Source: Carboxylicivirga agarovorans
GTDB lineage: Bacteria > Bacteroidota > Bacteroidia > Bacteroidales > Marinilabiliaceae
Direction: 5' to 3'
Assembly: GCF_050589845.1 (NCBI RefSeq)
Contig: NZ_JBNGPA010000005.1
Location: 62,001-126,000, forward strand
DNA length: 64,000 nt
Below are positions 1 through 7,827 of this stretch, in pieces; position 1 is the stretch's first letter, and every line of letters begins with the position of its first letter. Made by a program: the position numbers and the translations under genes. The notes beneath the pieces were generated by a model that saw only the letters and a list, made by a program, of their open reading frames with translations, was not told the DNA's origin and did not search any database.

Positions 1-1044
1 AACATACTGCTGCTTGACGCCCGGTATTTTATCAGTAATGCCCTTTCACCACGCATTCAAATGGCTGCCGGTAACGACCTGGTTATAGTTGTAAGGCATA
101 TTAAAACCAATGAACTGATCGCGTCGAGCCTGTTGAACGAGGCACCTGATGAAGTGATAAAAGAACAGGCTATATGGCTCTTACCCGACTACTCGCTGGG
201 AATATTACCTGTTGGCATAAGCATCAGTGAACTGGCTAATAAAAGAGCCACTCAAAACATTGGCCTGCTTATTTTAGTCGATATTATGCTGATCGTTGGT
301 GCCTGGCTTTTTTACAGGAATGTGAAGAGGGAACTGCACCTGGCTAAAGTAAAGTCAGATTTTGTGTCGAATGTTTCGCACGAGATAAGAACGCCCCTTG
401 CACTCATAAGCATGTATGCCGAAACATTGCAGCTGGGTCGCTTAAAAGACGAAAGTAAGCGTCATAAATACTACGACATTATCTATAAGGAAACCCAGCG
501 TCTCTCGGGCATTGTAAATAATATCCTTAACTTTTCGCGCATTGAAAGCGGGCGTCAGAAACTACATTTCGCCCAGTTTGAGATCAATGAAGTAGTGAAC
601 GAGGTGGTAAACAACTATGAGTATCATTTTACTAAAAAAGGTTTTGATGTAGCCATAGAAACAGACGAATCTCTGGTTTCCATTGAAGGCGACAGGCAGG
701 CTATTACAGAAAGCCTTATCAACCTGGTGGATAATGCCATTAAATACAGTGCCGACATTAAGGAAATAACAATAACGACCGGACTCAAAGGTATATACCA
801 GTTTATAGAGGTTAGCGACAAGGGGATTGGCATTCCAGTCAAAGAGCAAAAACACATATTTGAAAAGTTTTACCGTGTTACCAAAGGTGCACTGGCTCAT
901 CATGCCAAAGGATCGGGACTTGGTTTAAGCATTGTAAACCATATCATTGAATCGCACAATGGTAAAATGGAAGTAGAAAGCACAGAAGGCTCCGGCAGTA
1001 GTTTTAGAATATTATTACCAACCAACAAAGTAAATAAACGATGA
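1..1044 (+). CDS. Sensor histidine kinase, 5' end outside the window
   Basis: Membrane sensor kinase of a two-component pair. The reading frame is open to the first base, so the N-terminus is missing and the ATG at 61 is probably internal. In-window codons 86-107 form one membrane helix. They are followed by a HisKA segment with the phospho-acceptor in SHEIRTP (in-window residue 127) and a complete HATPase domain with DNAIKYS (N box), DKGIGIP (G1) and GSGLGLSI (G2). The stop overlaps the start of the response regulator as ATGA, which implies translational coupling and a cognate pair. The sensed signal cannot be read because the extracytoplasmic part is mostly outside the window. Confidence 0.93.
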   Translation, partial: NILLLDARYFISNALSPRIQMAAGNDLVIVVRHIKTNELIASSLLNEAPDEVIKEQAIWLLPDYSLGILPVGISISELANKRATQNIGLLILVDIMLIVGAWLFYRNVKRELHLAKVKSDFVSNVSHEIRTPLALISMYAETLQLGRLKDESKRHKYYDIIYKETQRLSGIVNNILNFSRIESGRQKLHFAQFEINEVVNEVVNNYEYHFTKKGFDVAIETDESLVSIEGDRQAITESLINLVDNAIKYSADIKEITITTGLKGIYQFIEVSDKGIGIPVKEQKHIFEKFYRVTKGALAHHAKGSGLGLSIVNHIIESHNGKMEVESTEGSGSSFRILLPTNKVNKR

Positions 1045-1730
1045 AACAGATATTAATAGTTGAGGACGAACCCGATATGCAATCGGGCATAAAAGACAAT
1101 CTGGAATTTGAAGGTTATGAGGTAGATACTGCTTCAGATGGTAAAGAAGGTTTGGTTAAGATATTAAGTAATAACTACGATCTGGTATTGCTGGATGTGA
1201 TGTTGCCGCTTATGAGTGGCTTTGACGTATGTAAAAAAGTGCGTCATGAAAACAATGATACGCCCATCATCTTTTTAACTGCCAAGGGTGAGGAAATAGA
1301 CAAGGTGATAGGTCTTGAATCGGGTGGTGACGATTACCTGACAAAGCCCTTTAGCCTGCGCGAATTACTGGCCCGTGTTAAGGCAGTAATGCGACGAACA
1401 GAAAAAAGTTCAGGTCAGGCCAACTCACAAAAAACAGAGATTGGCAGACTAAGCGTTGACTTTGAAACATTCACGGCCCATGTGGATGGTGATGTGGTTA
1501 AAATGACCAGCAAGGAATTTGAGATACTGCAATACTTCCTTAAGCATAAAAACGCAACCATAAGCCGCGACAGCCTGCTTGATAATGTTTGGGGCTATGA
1601 CTTTCAGCCAACGGCACGAACCATTGATAACTTCATTTTGAAGCTGCGCCAAAAGATTGAAGACAACCCCAATGATCCGCAAATAATTATTACCGTACAT
1701 GGTATGGGATATCGGATGGTAAGTAGTTAG
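1041..1730 (+). CDS. OmpR/PhoB-family response regulator
   Basis: DNA-binding response regulator of 229 residues, normal for the family. The receiver domain covers about residues 1-120, with the acidic pocket EDE (8-10), phospho-acceptor Asp52 in LLDVMLP and the conserved Lys in LTKPF. The C-terminal winged-helix domain runs from about 135 to 229 and ends with the typical HGMGYRMV hairpin. It overlaps the upstream kinase gene by 4 bp. Regulators of this type bind direct repeats spaced one DNA turn apart, and such an array of TGACA motifs lies about 105 bp downstream of this gene, ahead of the small secreted protein. That makes the next gene a likely target. Confidence 0.95.
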   Translation: MKQILIVEDEPDMQSGIKDNLEFEGYEVDTASDGKEGLVKILSNNYDLVLLDVMLPLMSGFDVCKKVRHENNDTPIIFLTAKGEEIDKVIGLESGGDDYLTKPFSLRELLARVKAVMRRTEKSSGQANSQKTEIGRLSVDFETFTAHVDGDVVKMTSKEFEILQYFLKHKNATISRDSLLDNVWGYDFQPTARTIDNFILKLRQKIEDNPNDPQIIITVHGMGYRMVSS

Positions 1731-1835
1731 CTTATTAAATCATTAGATTATTGAGTCGATAGCTAAGGAAATCATCAATTACCCCCATGCCACTGACTAG
1801 CTGACCATTAGTACACCTGCTTCTTCCTGAAATAA

Positions 1836-1900
1836 TGACATTGGCGATTCTGATGACATTTTTATGACAATTAATGACAACAGATGACATCCTTTTGACG
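1836..1900 (-). promoter_or_regulatory. Phased TGACA direct repeats (Pho-box-like regulator sites)
   Basis: TGACA occurs at 1836, 1854, 1865, 1875 and 1885, and a degenerate TGACG at 1896. The last five start 10-11 bp apart, one helical turn. Read on the minus strand the units are TGTCAT or TTGTCAT, resembling the half-sites of a Pho box (known for PhoB-family regulators). The array abuts a -33/-7 promoter, as expected for an activator site. That the adjacent regulator binds here is inference. Confidence 0.6.
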
Positions 1901-1928
1901 AAGTGGTGTTATTGGCCCTATACATTTG
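1894..1928 (+). promoter_or_regulatory. Bacteroidota-type promoter with long spacer
   Basis: TTTG at 1894-1897 and TACATTTG at 1921-1928 match the -33 TTTG and -7 TAnnTTTG elements of Bacteroidota promoters. The spacer is 23 nt, against 20 nt in the tRNA promoter of this same window. A non-optimal spacer next to an activator array suggests a regulated promoter for the secreted protein that starts at 1970. Confidence 0.5.
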
Positions 1929-1969
1929 CTTTTGTAAATAAGTTATAAACCACATTAAAAACTTGAATT

Positions 1970-2335
1970 ATGAAAGCAAGAAATTTATTTTCAGTATTGG
2001 TGATTTTAATCGGATTAAGTACCACCACTATGGCACGTACGCCAGAAGAAGTAGCAATGAAGAAATGTTGCAAGCAATTGAACAAAGAACTTCGCAAGTC
2101 ATTACGCGGACCTAGCTTCGACTATTTAAAACCTGATAATAAGGAAACGATATATGTTAAGTTTCGTGTTGACAAAGACAACAAATTAATCTTCCATAAA
2201 ATTAACGGTGAAGACGAAAGATTAATGAACTATGTTGTATCAACACTTAAGGACAAGGACTTTTATGCTGTTAACTCATCGCTACAAGGTAAAACAGTTC
2301 GTTTCCCAATCAATTTCCAACATGTCGAAAACTAA
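1970..2335 (+). CDS. Small secreted protein of unknown function
   Basis: A 121-residue protein with a signal peptide at residues 1 to about 22 (MARTP probably spans or follows the cleavage site). The mature part is lysine-rich, has a CC pair (residues 33-34) and an alternating beta pattern. The segment with YVKFRVDKDNK followed by a helix and KTVRFPI is reminiscent of the small TonB C-terminal fold, but I cannot confirm this. It lies directly behind a two-component pair and a phased repeat array, so it is likely induced by that system. No enzymatic motif is visible. Confidence 0.75.
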   Translation: MKARNLFSVLVILIGLSTTTMARTPEEVAMKKCCKQLNKELRKSLRGPSFDYLKPDNKETIYVKFRVDKDNKLIFHKINGEDERLMNYVVSTLKDKDFYAVNSSLQGKTVRFPINFQHVEN

Positions 2336-2413
2336 TATCTCCAATCGCCTGGATTTTTATACGATTTTTGGAAAATTACTGATTATCCTTACTTTTAATC
2401 GTCGATAAACACT

Positions 2414-3487
2414 ATGATAGCTAAAACACTAAAATACGTCGCCCTATTAACCATCCTGCTCTTCAATGGCAGCGCCATAGTTAACTCCCAGCTACTTCAG
2501 GAGGAACAATTCCTTGAAGGTCACTGGAAGTTTAACATCGGCGACAACGAAGAATGGAAAAACCCTGATTTTGATGACAGCCAATGGCAACACATACGCG
2601 TACCGGCCAGCTGGGAATCTCAAGGTTATAATGATTATAATGGCTTTGCATGGTACCGTAAAACGATTCGTTTGGATATCATACCTGACCATGATTTAAT
2701 ATTGCGAATAGGCAGTATCGACGATGCTGATGAAGTGTTTATCAATGGTAAGCTGGCAGGCCAATCGGGTGGCATGCCGCCCAATACACAAACCGCTTAT
2801 GGCAAACCCCGTTATTACACGATCCCTAACGATTACTGGAAGAAAGGTGAAAATACTATTGCCATACGCGTATATGATTTTTATAACGAAGGAGGTATCA
2901 TAAACGGTCCCGTATCCTTAAACACCAACCTGACCAGCAAGCTTCTGGCCCTGGATCTTTCGGGCACCTGGAAATTCGCTGTTCATAACCAAAAGGGAGC
3001 CGAGCAAGCTGATTATGATGATTCTGACTGGAGTGATATTAAGGTTCCGGCATTATGGGAAAACGAAGGCTGGCCCGGTTTCGACGGTGTAGCATGGTAT
3101 CGTACGAGCTTTACATTACCAGACAAGCTGAAGAATGAAGAACTTGTGCTACTCCTTGGAAAAATAGATGATGAAGATAAAACCTGGTTGAATGGAACAC
3201 GCATTGGTGGCGTATCGCCCGGCGCAACACGTTCATCACTGGCCCGTGGATTAAACGGCTCATACCAGGCGTACACAACACTTCGGGCATATAAAATACC
3301 TCAATCGCTGATTAAGACTAAGGGAACAAATACGATTGCCGTACGTGTTGTTGACAGCGGAATTGACGGAGGTATTTACGAAGGACCGGTGGGAATAATG
3401 ACCAGAGATCAGTTTGAGCGCTTCAGGAAAATGATTAAAAAGGAGCCTAATTATATGGATGTATTTTGGGAATGGCTAAATAACTAA
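2414..3487 (+). CDS. Secreted protein with two galactose-binding-like (GH2 sugar-binding type) domains
   Basis: 357 residues with a signal peptide (about 1-26). The rest is an internal duplication of one unit of about 150 residues. Each unit begins with a W-K-F segment, then VPA.WE..G...F.G.AWYR, then a GxIDD motif followed by E/KxW/F.NG, and ends with NTIA(I/V)RV.D....GGI..GP. This is the jelly-roll fold found as the N-terminal sugar-binding domain of GH2 glycosidases and some sialate esterases. No catalytic TIM barrel or SGNH domain is present. It is followed 2 bp later by a paralogue of the same architecture, so the two are probably co-transcribed. The role is probably carbohydrate binding in the periplasm or at the cell surface. 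The ligand is unknown. Confidence 0.85.
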   Translation: MIAKTLKYVALLTILLFNGSAIVNSQLLQEEQFLEGHWKFNIGDNEEWKNPDFDDSQWQHIRVPASWESQGYNDYNGFAWYRKTIRLDIIPDHDLILRIGSIDDADEVFINGKLAGQSGGMPPNTQTAYGKPRYYTIPNDYWKKGENTIAIRVYDFYNEGGIINGPVSLNTNLTSKLLALDLSGTWKFAVHNQKGAEQADYDDSDWSDIKVPALWENEGWPGFDGVAWYRTSFTLPDKLKNEELVLLLGKIDDEDKTWLNGTRIGGVSPGATRSSLARGLNGSYQAYTTLRAYKIPQSLIKTKGTNTIAVRVVDSGIDGGIYEGPVGIMTRDQFERFRKMIKKEPNYMDVFWEWLNN

Positions 3488-3489
3488 TT

Positions 3490-4512
3490 ATGAAAAGAAT
3501 TATCCTACATATCACCACCATAGCCTTCCTAATCATTTGTATTGCTGCAAATGGACAAGATGATAAAAACCTGCGCGACTACAAATCGTTAAACGGCCAG
3601 TGGTATTTCTCCATTGGCGACGATGAAGACTGGGCCCGCTACCATTACAATCACTTTAACTGGGAGCAAATACGCGTTCCTTCAATGTGGGAACACCAGG
3701 GCTTTAACGGATACGATGGCTATGCCTGGTACCGCAAAGAAGTGAAAATAGGACAAGACGCCGAGAAACTGAGTTTATGGCTCGACCTTGGGTATATTGA
3801 CGATGCCGATGAAGTGTATCTCAATGGCGAATTAATCGGTCAATCGGGTCAGTTTCCTCCTCATTTTAAAACAGCCTATAACGGACGACGTTTGTACAAG
3901 CTACCATCTCAATATATAAAATACGGAGAGCAAAACGTACTGGCGGTTCGCATTTACGATGCGTATGGCGAAGGTGGCATTATCTCAGGCAACATCCGGT
4001 TGAGAGCCGAGCTCAATCCTCTGCGACCTGACTTTTCGCTTGAAGGCCGATGGAAATTCAAAACAGGTGATAAAAACTATTATAAGTCGGTAGCCTATAA
4101 TGACAGCAACTGGGACAAGATAATGGTTCCCGGAGCATGGGAAGCTCAAGGCTACGACAACTACGACGGAATGGCCTGGTATCGAAAAACAGTCAGCTTA
4201 CCGGCCGATTTAAAAAATGAGCGCCTGGTAATATTACTGGGTAAAATTGACGATGTGGATGAAGTCTATATCAACGGAGAACTGATAGGTCAGACCGGTG
4301 AAATAAATGACAATTTCTTTTTCGAATATCACGAGGCATGGCGAGCATTAAGAGGCTATACTATTCCACCTCACTTATATCAGAACATTCAAACCATTAC
4401 CATAGCAGTGCGCGTTCAGGACCGCACACAAACAGGAGGTATTTACCAGGGGCCGGTTGGCTTCATAACAATGGATAAATACATTGAGTACTGGAATGAA
4501 AAGAGAAAATAG
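3490..4512 (+). CDS. Secreted paralogue with two galactose-binding-like domains
   Basis: 340 residues with a signal peptide ending near NGQ (about residue 23). It has the same duplicated jelly-roll unit as the preceding gene: two copies of WYFSIGD/WKFKTGD, VP.MWE/VPGAWE, AWYRK, IDD(A/V)DEVY(L/I)NGELIGQ(S/T)G and a closing GGI..G motif. The IDD..EVYINGELIGQ segment is almost identical between its two halves, so the internal duplication is better preserved here than in the upstream copy. No glycosidase catalytic domain is visible. Together the pair encodes four related domains in a row, consistent with local gene duplication and a shared ligand. Confidence 0.85.
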   Translation: MKRIILHITTIAFLIICIAANGQDDKNLRDYKSLNGQWYFSIGDDEDWARYHYNHFNWEQIRVPSMWEHQGFNGYDGYAWYRKEVKIGQDAEKLSLWLDLGYIDDADEVYLNGELIGQSGQFPPHFKTAYNGRRLYKLPSQYIKYGEQNVLAVRIYDAYGEGGIISGNIRLRAELNPLRPDFSLEGRWKFKTGDKNYYKSVAYNDSNWDKIMVPGAWEAQGYDNYDGMAWYRKTVSLPADLKNERLVILLGKIDDVDEVYINGELIGQTGEINDNFFFEYHEAWRALRGYTIPPHLYQNIQTITIAVRVQDRTQTGGIYQGPVGFITMDKYIEYWNEKRK

Positions 4513-4553
4513 AATATTAGATGAATGTTAATACTGAAAAAGTACTTACATCT

Positions 4554-5144
4554 TTATTTCTTCCCATAACGATAATGCCCAATTATTTTATAATCGAATA
4601 AGCAATCTTCAAGCACCTGACCGGCACCAATATTATGCACAATTTGGTGCCGCCGCCCATCGCGGGATTTTCGCCTGACCACAATGCCTATGTGTGTAAG
4701 CCCGTGTCCCAGATCCCAGCAAACAATATCCCCCGGCAGGTAATTGCCTGCCTGAGAGCTGATGGGTAGCACATTCCCAAAGCGAGAGAAGAAAACCATT
4801 AAGTTAGGTACCCGCCGGTGATCTATGTTTTTATCAGGTCGGGTCAACCCCCAGTTGTCGGGATACAAAGAAAAATGGTCACGCATATCTTCATGCACCA
4901 GTTGCTGCAGGTCAATACCAAACTTACGATAGGCGCGAATGATCACATCGGTGCAAACACCCCGGTTAGCAGGTACATCGCCGTTAGGATAATCTAATCG
5001 ATAATAGGATGGATCATAGATCACCTCCTGCTGAGTTAACAAGAGGGCTGAATCGGCCAGCTGTTGTTGAAAAGATGACTGGCCAAACAGTTGCAGTGCT
5101 GTCAGCCATACTATCAGTGTGAGGTAAAAACGGTTTAATATCAT
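4554..5144 (-). CDS. DUF1287 family secreted protein (NlpC/P60-like fold)
   Basis: 196 residues with a signal peptide at about 1-22. The body matches the DUF1287 family: G.CTDVI.RAYRKFGIDLQ, then MRDHFSLYP, NIDHRRVPNLM.FF and GDIVCWDLG.GLTHIGIV. The Cys of VCTD, together with His/Asp in the DHRRVP and LTHIGIV motifs, would form the cysteine-peptidase-like site of the NlpC/P60 superfamily. That points to cell-wall peptide or amide substrates, although no biochemical role is established for the family. The gene is convergent with the sugar-binding pair. Confidence 0.85.
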   Translation of the reverse strand: MILNRFYLTLIVWLTALQLFGQSSFQQQLADSALLLTQQEVIYDPSYYRLDYPNGDVPANRGVCTDVIIRAYRKFGIDLQQLVHEDMRDHFSLYPDNWGLTRPDKNIDHRRVPNLMVFFSRFGNVLPISSQAGNYLPGDIVCWDLGHGLTHIGIVVRRKSRDGRRHQIVHNIGAGQVLEDCLFDYKIIGHYRYGKK

Positions 5145-5339
5145 CGCATTTGCTTTGATGGTAAGATATTAAAATCTGGCCGGCATTAAAAAACATATGC
5201 TCCTCTTAAAAAGGTAATCCAGATTGTATTCTGTCCTTCGACTTAAAAATCAGAGTTCAACACTACAATCCTCTATTTAACATTAATATAGTAATGAGCA
5301 CAGAAAAATCAGGTTTTTAACGATTATATTCCGGTAAGT

Positions 5340-5470
5340 TTCTTCGGTAATTCCTTTGGTGTTCTTCGGGCCTTCTTCGGTATTTCTTCGGAACCGCTTC
5401 GGATCAACCTCGCTGGCAGCGAGGTTGATCCCGAAGAAGGCCCGGGGAATGCCGGAAGAAGGGGCCTCGG
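5340..5470. repeat. Nested hairpin with repeated TTCTTCGG motifs
   Basis: Within the 465-bp gap at 5145-5609, a GC-rich island contains a 15-bp perfect inverted repeat, GGATCAACCTCGCTG at 5401-5415 with its complement at 5417-5431. It is nested inside a second 14-bp perfect pair, CGGGCCTTCTTCGG at 5367-5380 with its complement at 5431-5444. TTCTTCGG occurs at 5340, 5362, 5373 and 5384, CTTCGG again at 5396, and the complement flanks the other side. The rest of the gap is AT-rich with no gene. It could be a repetitive extragenic palindrome, a small non-autonomous element or a structured RNA. No transposase is nearby. Confidence 0.6.
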
Positions 5471-5609
5471 GGGAAAGAAGAGGTAAAGCAGTAAATTTTA
5501 TAGATTTATGTTAACTTAACCAAACACATGATGAGCGTTATTTTTTGAAATGAGAGAATTTTCACCACCTTTACCCAACAAATAGAGTCATCAACCCTAT
5601 CCGTGTAAT

Positions 5610-6653
5610 ATGAACCGTTTACTATTCATTACATTTATCGTATTCCTGTTCTCATCCTGTAAAGAGGTAGCCTCCTTTTCGTTTGAGTTAACTATAATTG
5701 AAACTCCGGTCGATGCCTCCATACGTGGCTTAAGTGTTGTAGACCAAAACTGCTTGTGGTTATCGGGTTCAGGGGGGACCATCCTCCGAAGCACTGATGC
5801 AGGGAAAAACTGGAAAGATTGTTCGATCAGCACAGAGTCGGAAAATGACTTTCGAAGTATTCATGCCTTTGATTCGTTGCGGGCTGTTGTCGTTGGCATT
5901 AATAATCCGGCCGTTATTTACTCAACTTCAAATGGCGGAACAAGCTGGGATGCCATGGATACCCTGTCTGGTAAAGGATTATTTTTCAACTCACTAAAGT
6001 TTATTGAAACATCAACCGGACTGGCAGTATCCGATCCTGTTGAGGGGCACTTTCTTATTATTCGCAGCAGCGATGGTGGACATAGCTGGCAAAAAAGCAC
6101 AAAAGTGCCTCCTGCATTAAGCGGAGAAAGCAATTTTGCAGCCTCCAACAGCTGCATTGAACTGTTGCCCGGAGGCTATGCCTGGATGGCTGGCGGCGGG
6201 GCTAGAGCGCGCGCGTATTCAAGCCGTGACTCAGGTAACACGTGGACAGTTAGTGATACTCCCATAAAGGCGCAGAGCTCAGCTGACGGTATCTATTCCA
6301 TCGCCTTTAGTGATATGAACAATGGCATCATAGTAGGTGGCAATTACCAGCATCCCCAGCTCAATGACAGTATAGCTGCCTATACCCTTAACGGTGGACA
6401 AAGCTGGCAGTTATGTGAGACCATGCCCCGCGGCTTTCGCTCGTGCATACAATACCTGAGCAGCGATACACTATCCATTGCCATAGCCATGGGTAAAACG
6501 GGCTTTGATTACTCAACAGATAAGGGACAAAACTGGCTTCCGGGTGGTGATAATGGCTACTACACCATGCGCGCCATTCCGGGTCAAGGGGCAGCGTATG
6601 CCGCTGGTGCTGATGGCCGGCTCGCACATATAAGCGTTAGTCATCAGCAATAA
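5610..6653 (+). CDS. Ycf48/BNR-like beta-propeller lipoprotein
   Basis: 347 residues with a lipoprotein signal peptide (lipobox LFSSC, Cys17). The body is a series of propeller blades with Asp-box-like motifs: S.DAGK.W, TSNGGTSW, SSDGGHSW, SRDSGNTW, NGGQSW and TDKGQNW. This pattern is shared by Ycf48/HCF136-type and BNR-repeat proteins, often annotated in Bacteroidota as oxidoreductase or photosystem-assembly-like without real evidence. It is probably a periplasmic binding or scaffold protein. The preceding 465 bp hold only the hairpin element, so it appears monocistronic. Confidence 0.8.
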   Translation: MNRLLFITFIVFLFSSCKEVASFSFELTIIETPVDASIRGLSVVDQNCLWLSGSGGTILRSTDAGKNWKDCSISTESENDFRSIHAFDSLRAVVVGINNPAVIYSTSNGGTSWDAMDTLSGKGLFFNSLKFIETSTGLAVSDPVEGHFLIIRSSDGGHSWQKSTKVPPALSGESNFAASNSCIELLPGGYAWMAGGGARARAYSSRDSGNTWTVSDTPIKAQSSADGIYSIAFSDMNNGIIVGGNYQHPQLNDSIAAYTLNGGQSWQLCETMPRGFRSCIQYLSSDTLSIAIAMGKTGFDYSTDKGQNWLPGGDNGYYTMRAIPGQGAAYAAGADGRLAHISVSHQQ

Positions 6654-6756
6654 CTTAAGGGCATTAAGGATAAATAGTATCCATTGAGTCCCTGTCATTC
6701 AATGGCTTAATGGTATACATCTGTTGCTTCGCCTTTACTGCTCATCAAGAAAGCAT

Positions 6757-6808
6757 AAAAAAAAAGGAGGACATCCTGTTTGCTGAAGTTCAACTCTGGA
6801 CATCCTCC
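6757..6808 (-). terminator. Rho-independent terminator of the acidic lipoprotein gene
   Basis: On the minus strand, GGAGGATGTCC (6808-6798) pairs with GGATGTCCTCC (6776-6766) with two G-U wobbles. A run of nine T follows (6765-6757). It lies about 35 bp past the stop of the gene ending at 6844. Confidence 0.8.
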
Positions 6809-6843
6809 CTTCTAAGTAAAGGTTAATTCAGATACTATGTCGA

Positions 6844-7584
6844 TTAATCGTCGTCACCATGATTAGCGTCATCATCATCTTCCTCAAGGTCAAATGAATT
6901 TTCAACGGCCTCTTCAAATTGCTTTAGAATAGGTTCGTTCTTCTCTTTTGTAATCAAAATACTTCCATCCTCTTCAAGGGTGGCGGTTGTAAAGTCAATA
7001 GCGGCAACAAGTGTTTTCAGATGTCCCAGATTCAGGTCGATAAATAAACGAGAGTCAGCACCATCGAGCTTATATCCATTTTCATATTCCAGTTCTACTT
7101 CCAGTTCCTCCTGGCTGATAATGGTAAAAGGCGTGCCGTTATTGGTACCAGTCGCGACAATCGTATTTCCACTCATTTCTGCCGGTTCGTTTTCATCATA
7201 TGGTTCAAATTCAAACTCTATCTCTTCATAAACAGCATTTGGCACATGTACACTCGCAAGGTCAATTCCTGTTTCAGCATTTGCCGCTAACAGATCGACT
7301 AAAAACGGTCCTTCCAGCTCAACATCACTAAAGGTAGGTGAGCCCTCCGGTAACACATCTTCCATATCATCGTTAATATCAAATTCAATTTCGCCAATGC
7401 AAATATTAAACGTTTCAAGCAGCAGGGGTTCAGTTGTTGATTCCATGCTTTTCAATGATGCCGGGGTCGTTTTAATGGCTACCTTAACCTTGCTCGTTTC
7501 GGCAATACTACTGTCATCATTATTACAAGCTGAAAACACAACGATACTTAAGGCTAATACAATCAGGTTTTTAATTAATTTCAT
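6844..7584 (-). CDS. Acidic lipoprotein, DUF4382-like
   Basis: 246 residues. The N-terminus is a lipoprotein signal (VFSACNN, Cys20). The central part has the pattern of Bacteroidota DUF4382 lipoproteins: a beta strand with VKVAIKTTPA, a GPFLVDLL segment, then a P.A.Y.EIEFEF turn. It ends in an Asp-rich tail, EEDDDDANHGDDD, that could bind cations. It has its own terminator. A second lipoprotein of similar design heads the sigma operon at 9820-10587, so the two are probably related. Function unknown; the family assignment rests on pattern, not on a search. Confidence 0.7.
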   Translation of the reverse strand: MKLIKNLIVLALSIVVFSACNNDDSSIAETSKVKVAIKTTPASLKSMESTTEPLLLETFNICIGEIEFDINDDMEDVLPEGSPTFSDVELEGPFLVDLLAANAETGIDLASVHVPNAVYEEIEFEFEPYDENEPAEMSGNTIVATGTNNGTPFTIISQEELEVELEYENGYKLDGADSRLFIDLNLGHLKTLVAAIDFTTATLEEDGSILITKEKNEPILKQFEEAVENSFDLEEDDDDANHGDDD

Positions 7585-7827
7585 AACATTAATAATTAGT
7601 TTTACTTTCTTTTATCGTAACTATACTATCATGACGATAGGATTTAAAAAACAGTTGGAACGGAATGTGATTTTATTTTTGATGGGGCATTTACGATGCC
7701 GGTGCATGGAGGAGAGAAGGGTATCCCAGGGCGTAGCTTCACTTTGCCCTGGCCTGTATAGAGGCATATCTTCAGACACTTGACAGCTCAACTTTACTGC
7801 CAGCTCTGTAGATATGATTAAGAATAC

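Noticed and set aside
562..903. 113-codon minus-strand frame inside the first sensor kinase gene
   Set aside because: It is a shadow of the kinase coding frame; the kinase motifs on the plus strand are unambiguous.
7726..7752. CCAGGGC/GCCCTGG hairpin ahead of the acidic lipoprotein gene
   Set aside because: Short 7-bp stem with no T-tract on either strand; it lies between the stop of one gene and the promoter region of the next and cannot be assigned.
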